NCBI GenBank assembly: GCA_905235755.1
Contig: CAJONA010000084.1
Span: forward strand, 1-5,409
From: an uncultured Clostridia bacterium
GTDB lineage: Bacteria; Bacillota; Clostridia; Oscillospirales; CAG-272
Length of the DNA: 5,409 nt
Direction of reading: 5' to 3'
Positions 5,336 through 5,409 of this stretch are shown piece by piece. The notes under the pieces are model-generated. The model did not search any database. It was given only the letters and a program-made list of their open reading frames with translations, and was not told the DNA's origin. Every line of letters starts with the position of its first letter. Position 1 is the first letter of the stretch. A program made the translations under genes and the position numbers.

Positions 5336-5409
5336 GCTCCCTTGTGCAAAGGTAGCGAAGCGGCGGTGCGGTAGTGAATGACAGCCCCTTTGGGCTGTCA
5401 GAGCCGCAC
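5333..5409. repeat. Structured, possibly dispersed intergenic repeat, cut by the window edge
   Basis: The stretch begins AAGGCTCCCTTGTGCAAAGG, which resembles the start of short palindromic intergenic elements common in some Clostridia (recalled, not searched). It contains a small CCTT/AAGG hairpin (5340-5352) and a strong hairpin TGACAGCCC / GGGCTGTCA (5379-5387 with 5392-5400, loop CTTT). An outer stem GTGCGG / CCGCAC (5366-5371 with 5404-5409) reaches the last base and may continue beyond it. No second copy lies in the window, so its repeated nature is unproved. Confidence 0.45.

Overview
The window looks like chromosomal DNA of a gut-type member of the Clostridia (Bacillota), possibly near Oscillospiraceae. 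This is inferred from AGGAGG-type ribosome binding sites, very AT-rich intergenic promoters beside moderately GC-rich genes, a clostridial-type NadE, and Fur and permease sequences that resemble clostridial proteins. No species can be named from the sequence alone.

Layout: (1) 1-326, + strand: the 3' end of NAD(+) synthase (nadE). (2) 327-364: a perfect, near-symmetrical stem-loop serving as a bidirectional terminator between convergent genes. (3) 363-2237, - strand: guaA, GMP synthase of the long architecture, with a duplicated C-terminal dimerisation region as in human GMPS. (4) 2238-2443: a divergent AT-rich control region with one sigma-A-type promoter in each direction. (5) 2444-3841, + strand: a two-gene unit of an ECF-like sigma factor and an unrecognised secreted, single-pass membrane protein. 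(6) 3848-3875: a second bidirectional terminator. (7) 5134-3879, - strand: a two-gene operon with a 4-bp ATGA overlap, encoding a Fur-family metalloregulator and a polytopic metal permease with a His/Cys-rich loop. (8) 5135-5240: the operon's control region, with a TTGACA/TAAAAT promoter and three Fur-box-like palindromes sharing the core AAAATGAGA. (9) 5241-5409: non-coding, GC-rich, palindromic DNA ending in a structured sequence that resembles dispersed clostridial intergenic repeats.

How the genes fit together: nadE and guaA are housekeeping enzymes that share the N-type ATP-pyrophosphatase chemistry but are convergent and not co-transcribed. The regulator-permease operon reads as a self-regulated metal-homeostasis module. 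The sigma factor and membrane protein pair is the least explained part. It is placed like a sigma/anti-sigma module, but the partner has a topology unlike the classical anti-sigma factors: signal peptide, duplicated extracellular region, one transmembrane helix and a charged cytoplasmic tail.
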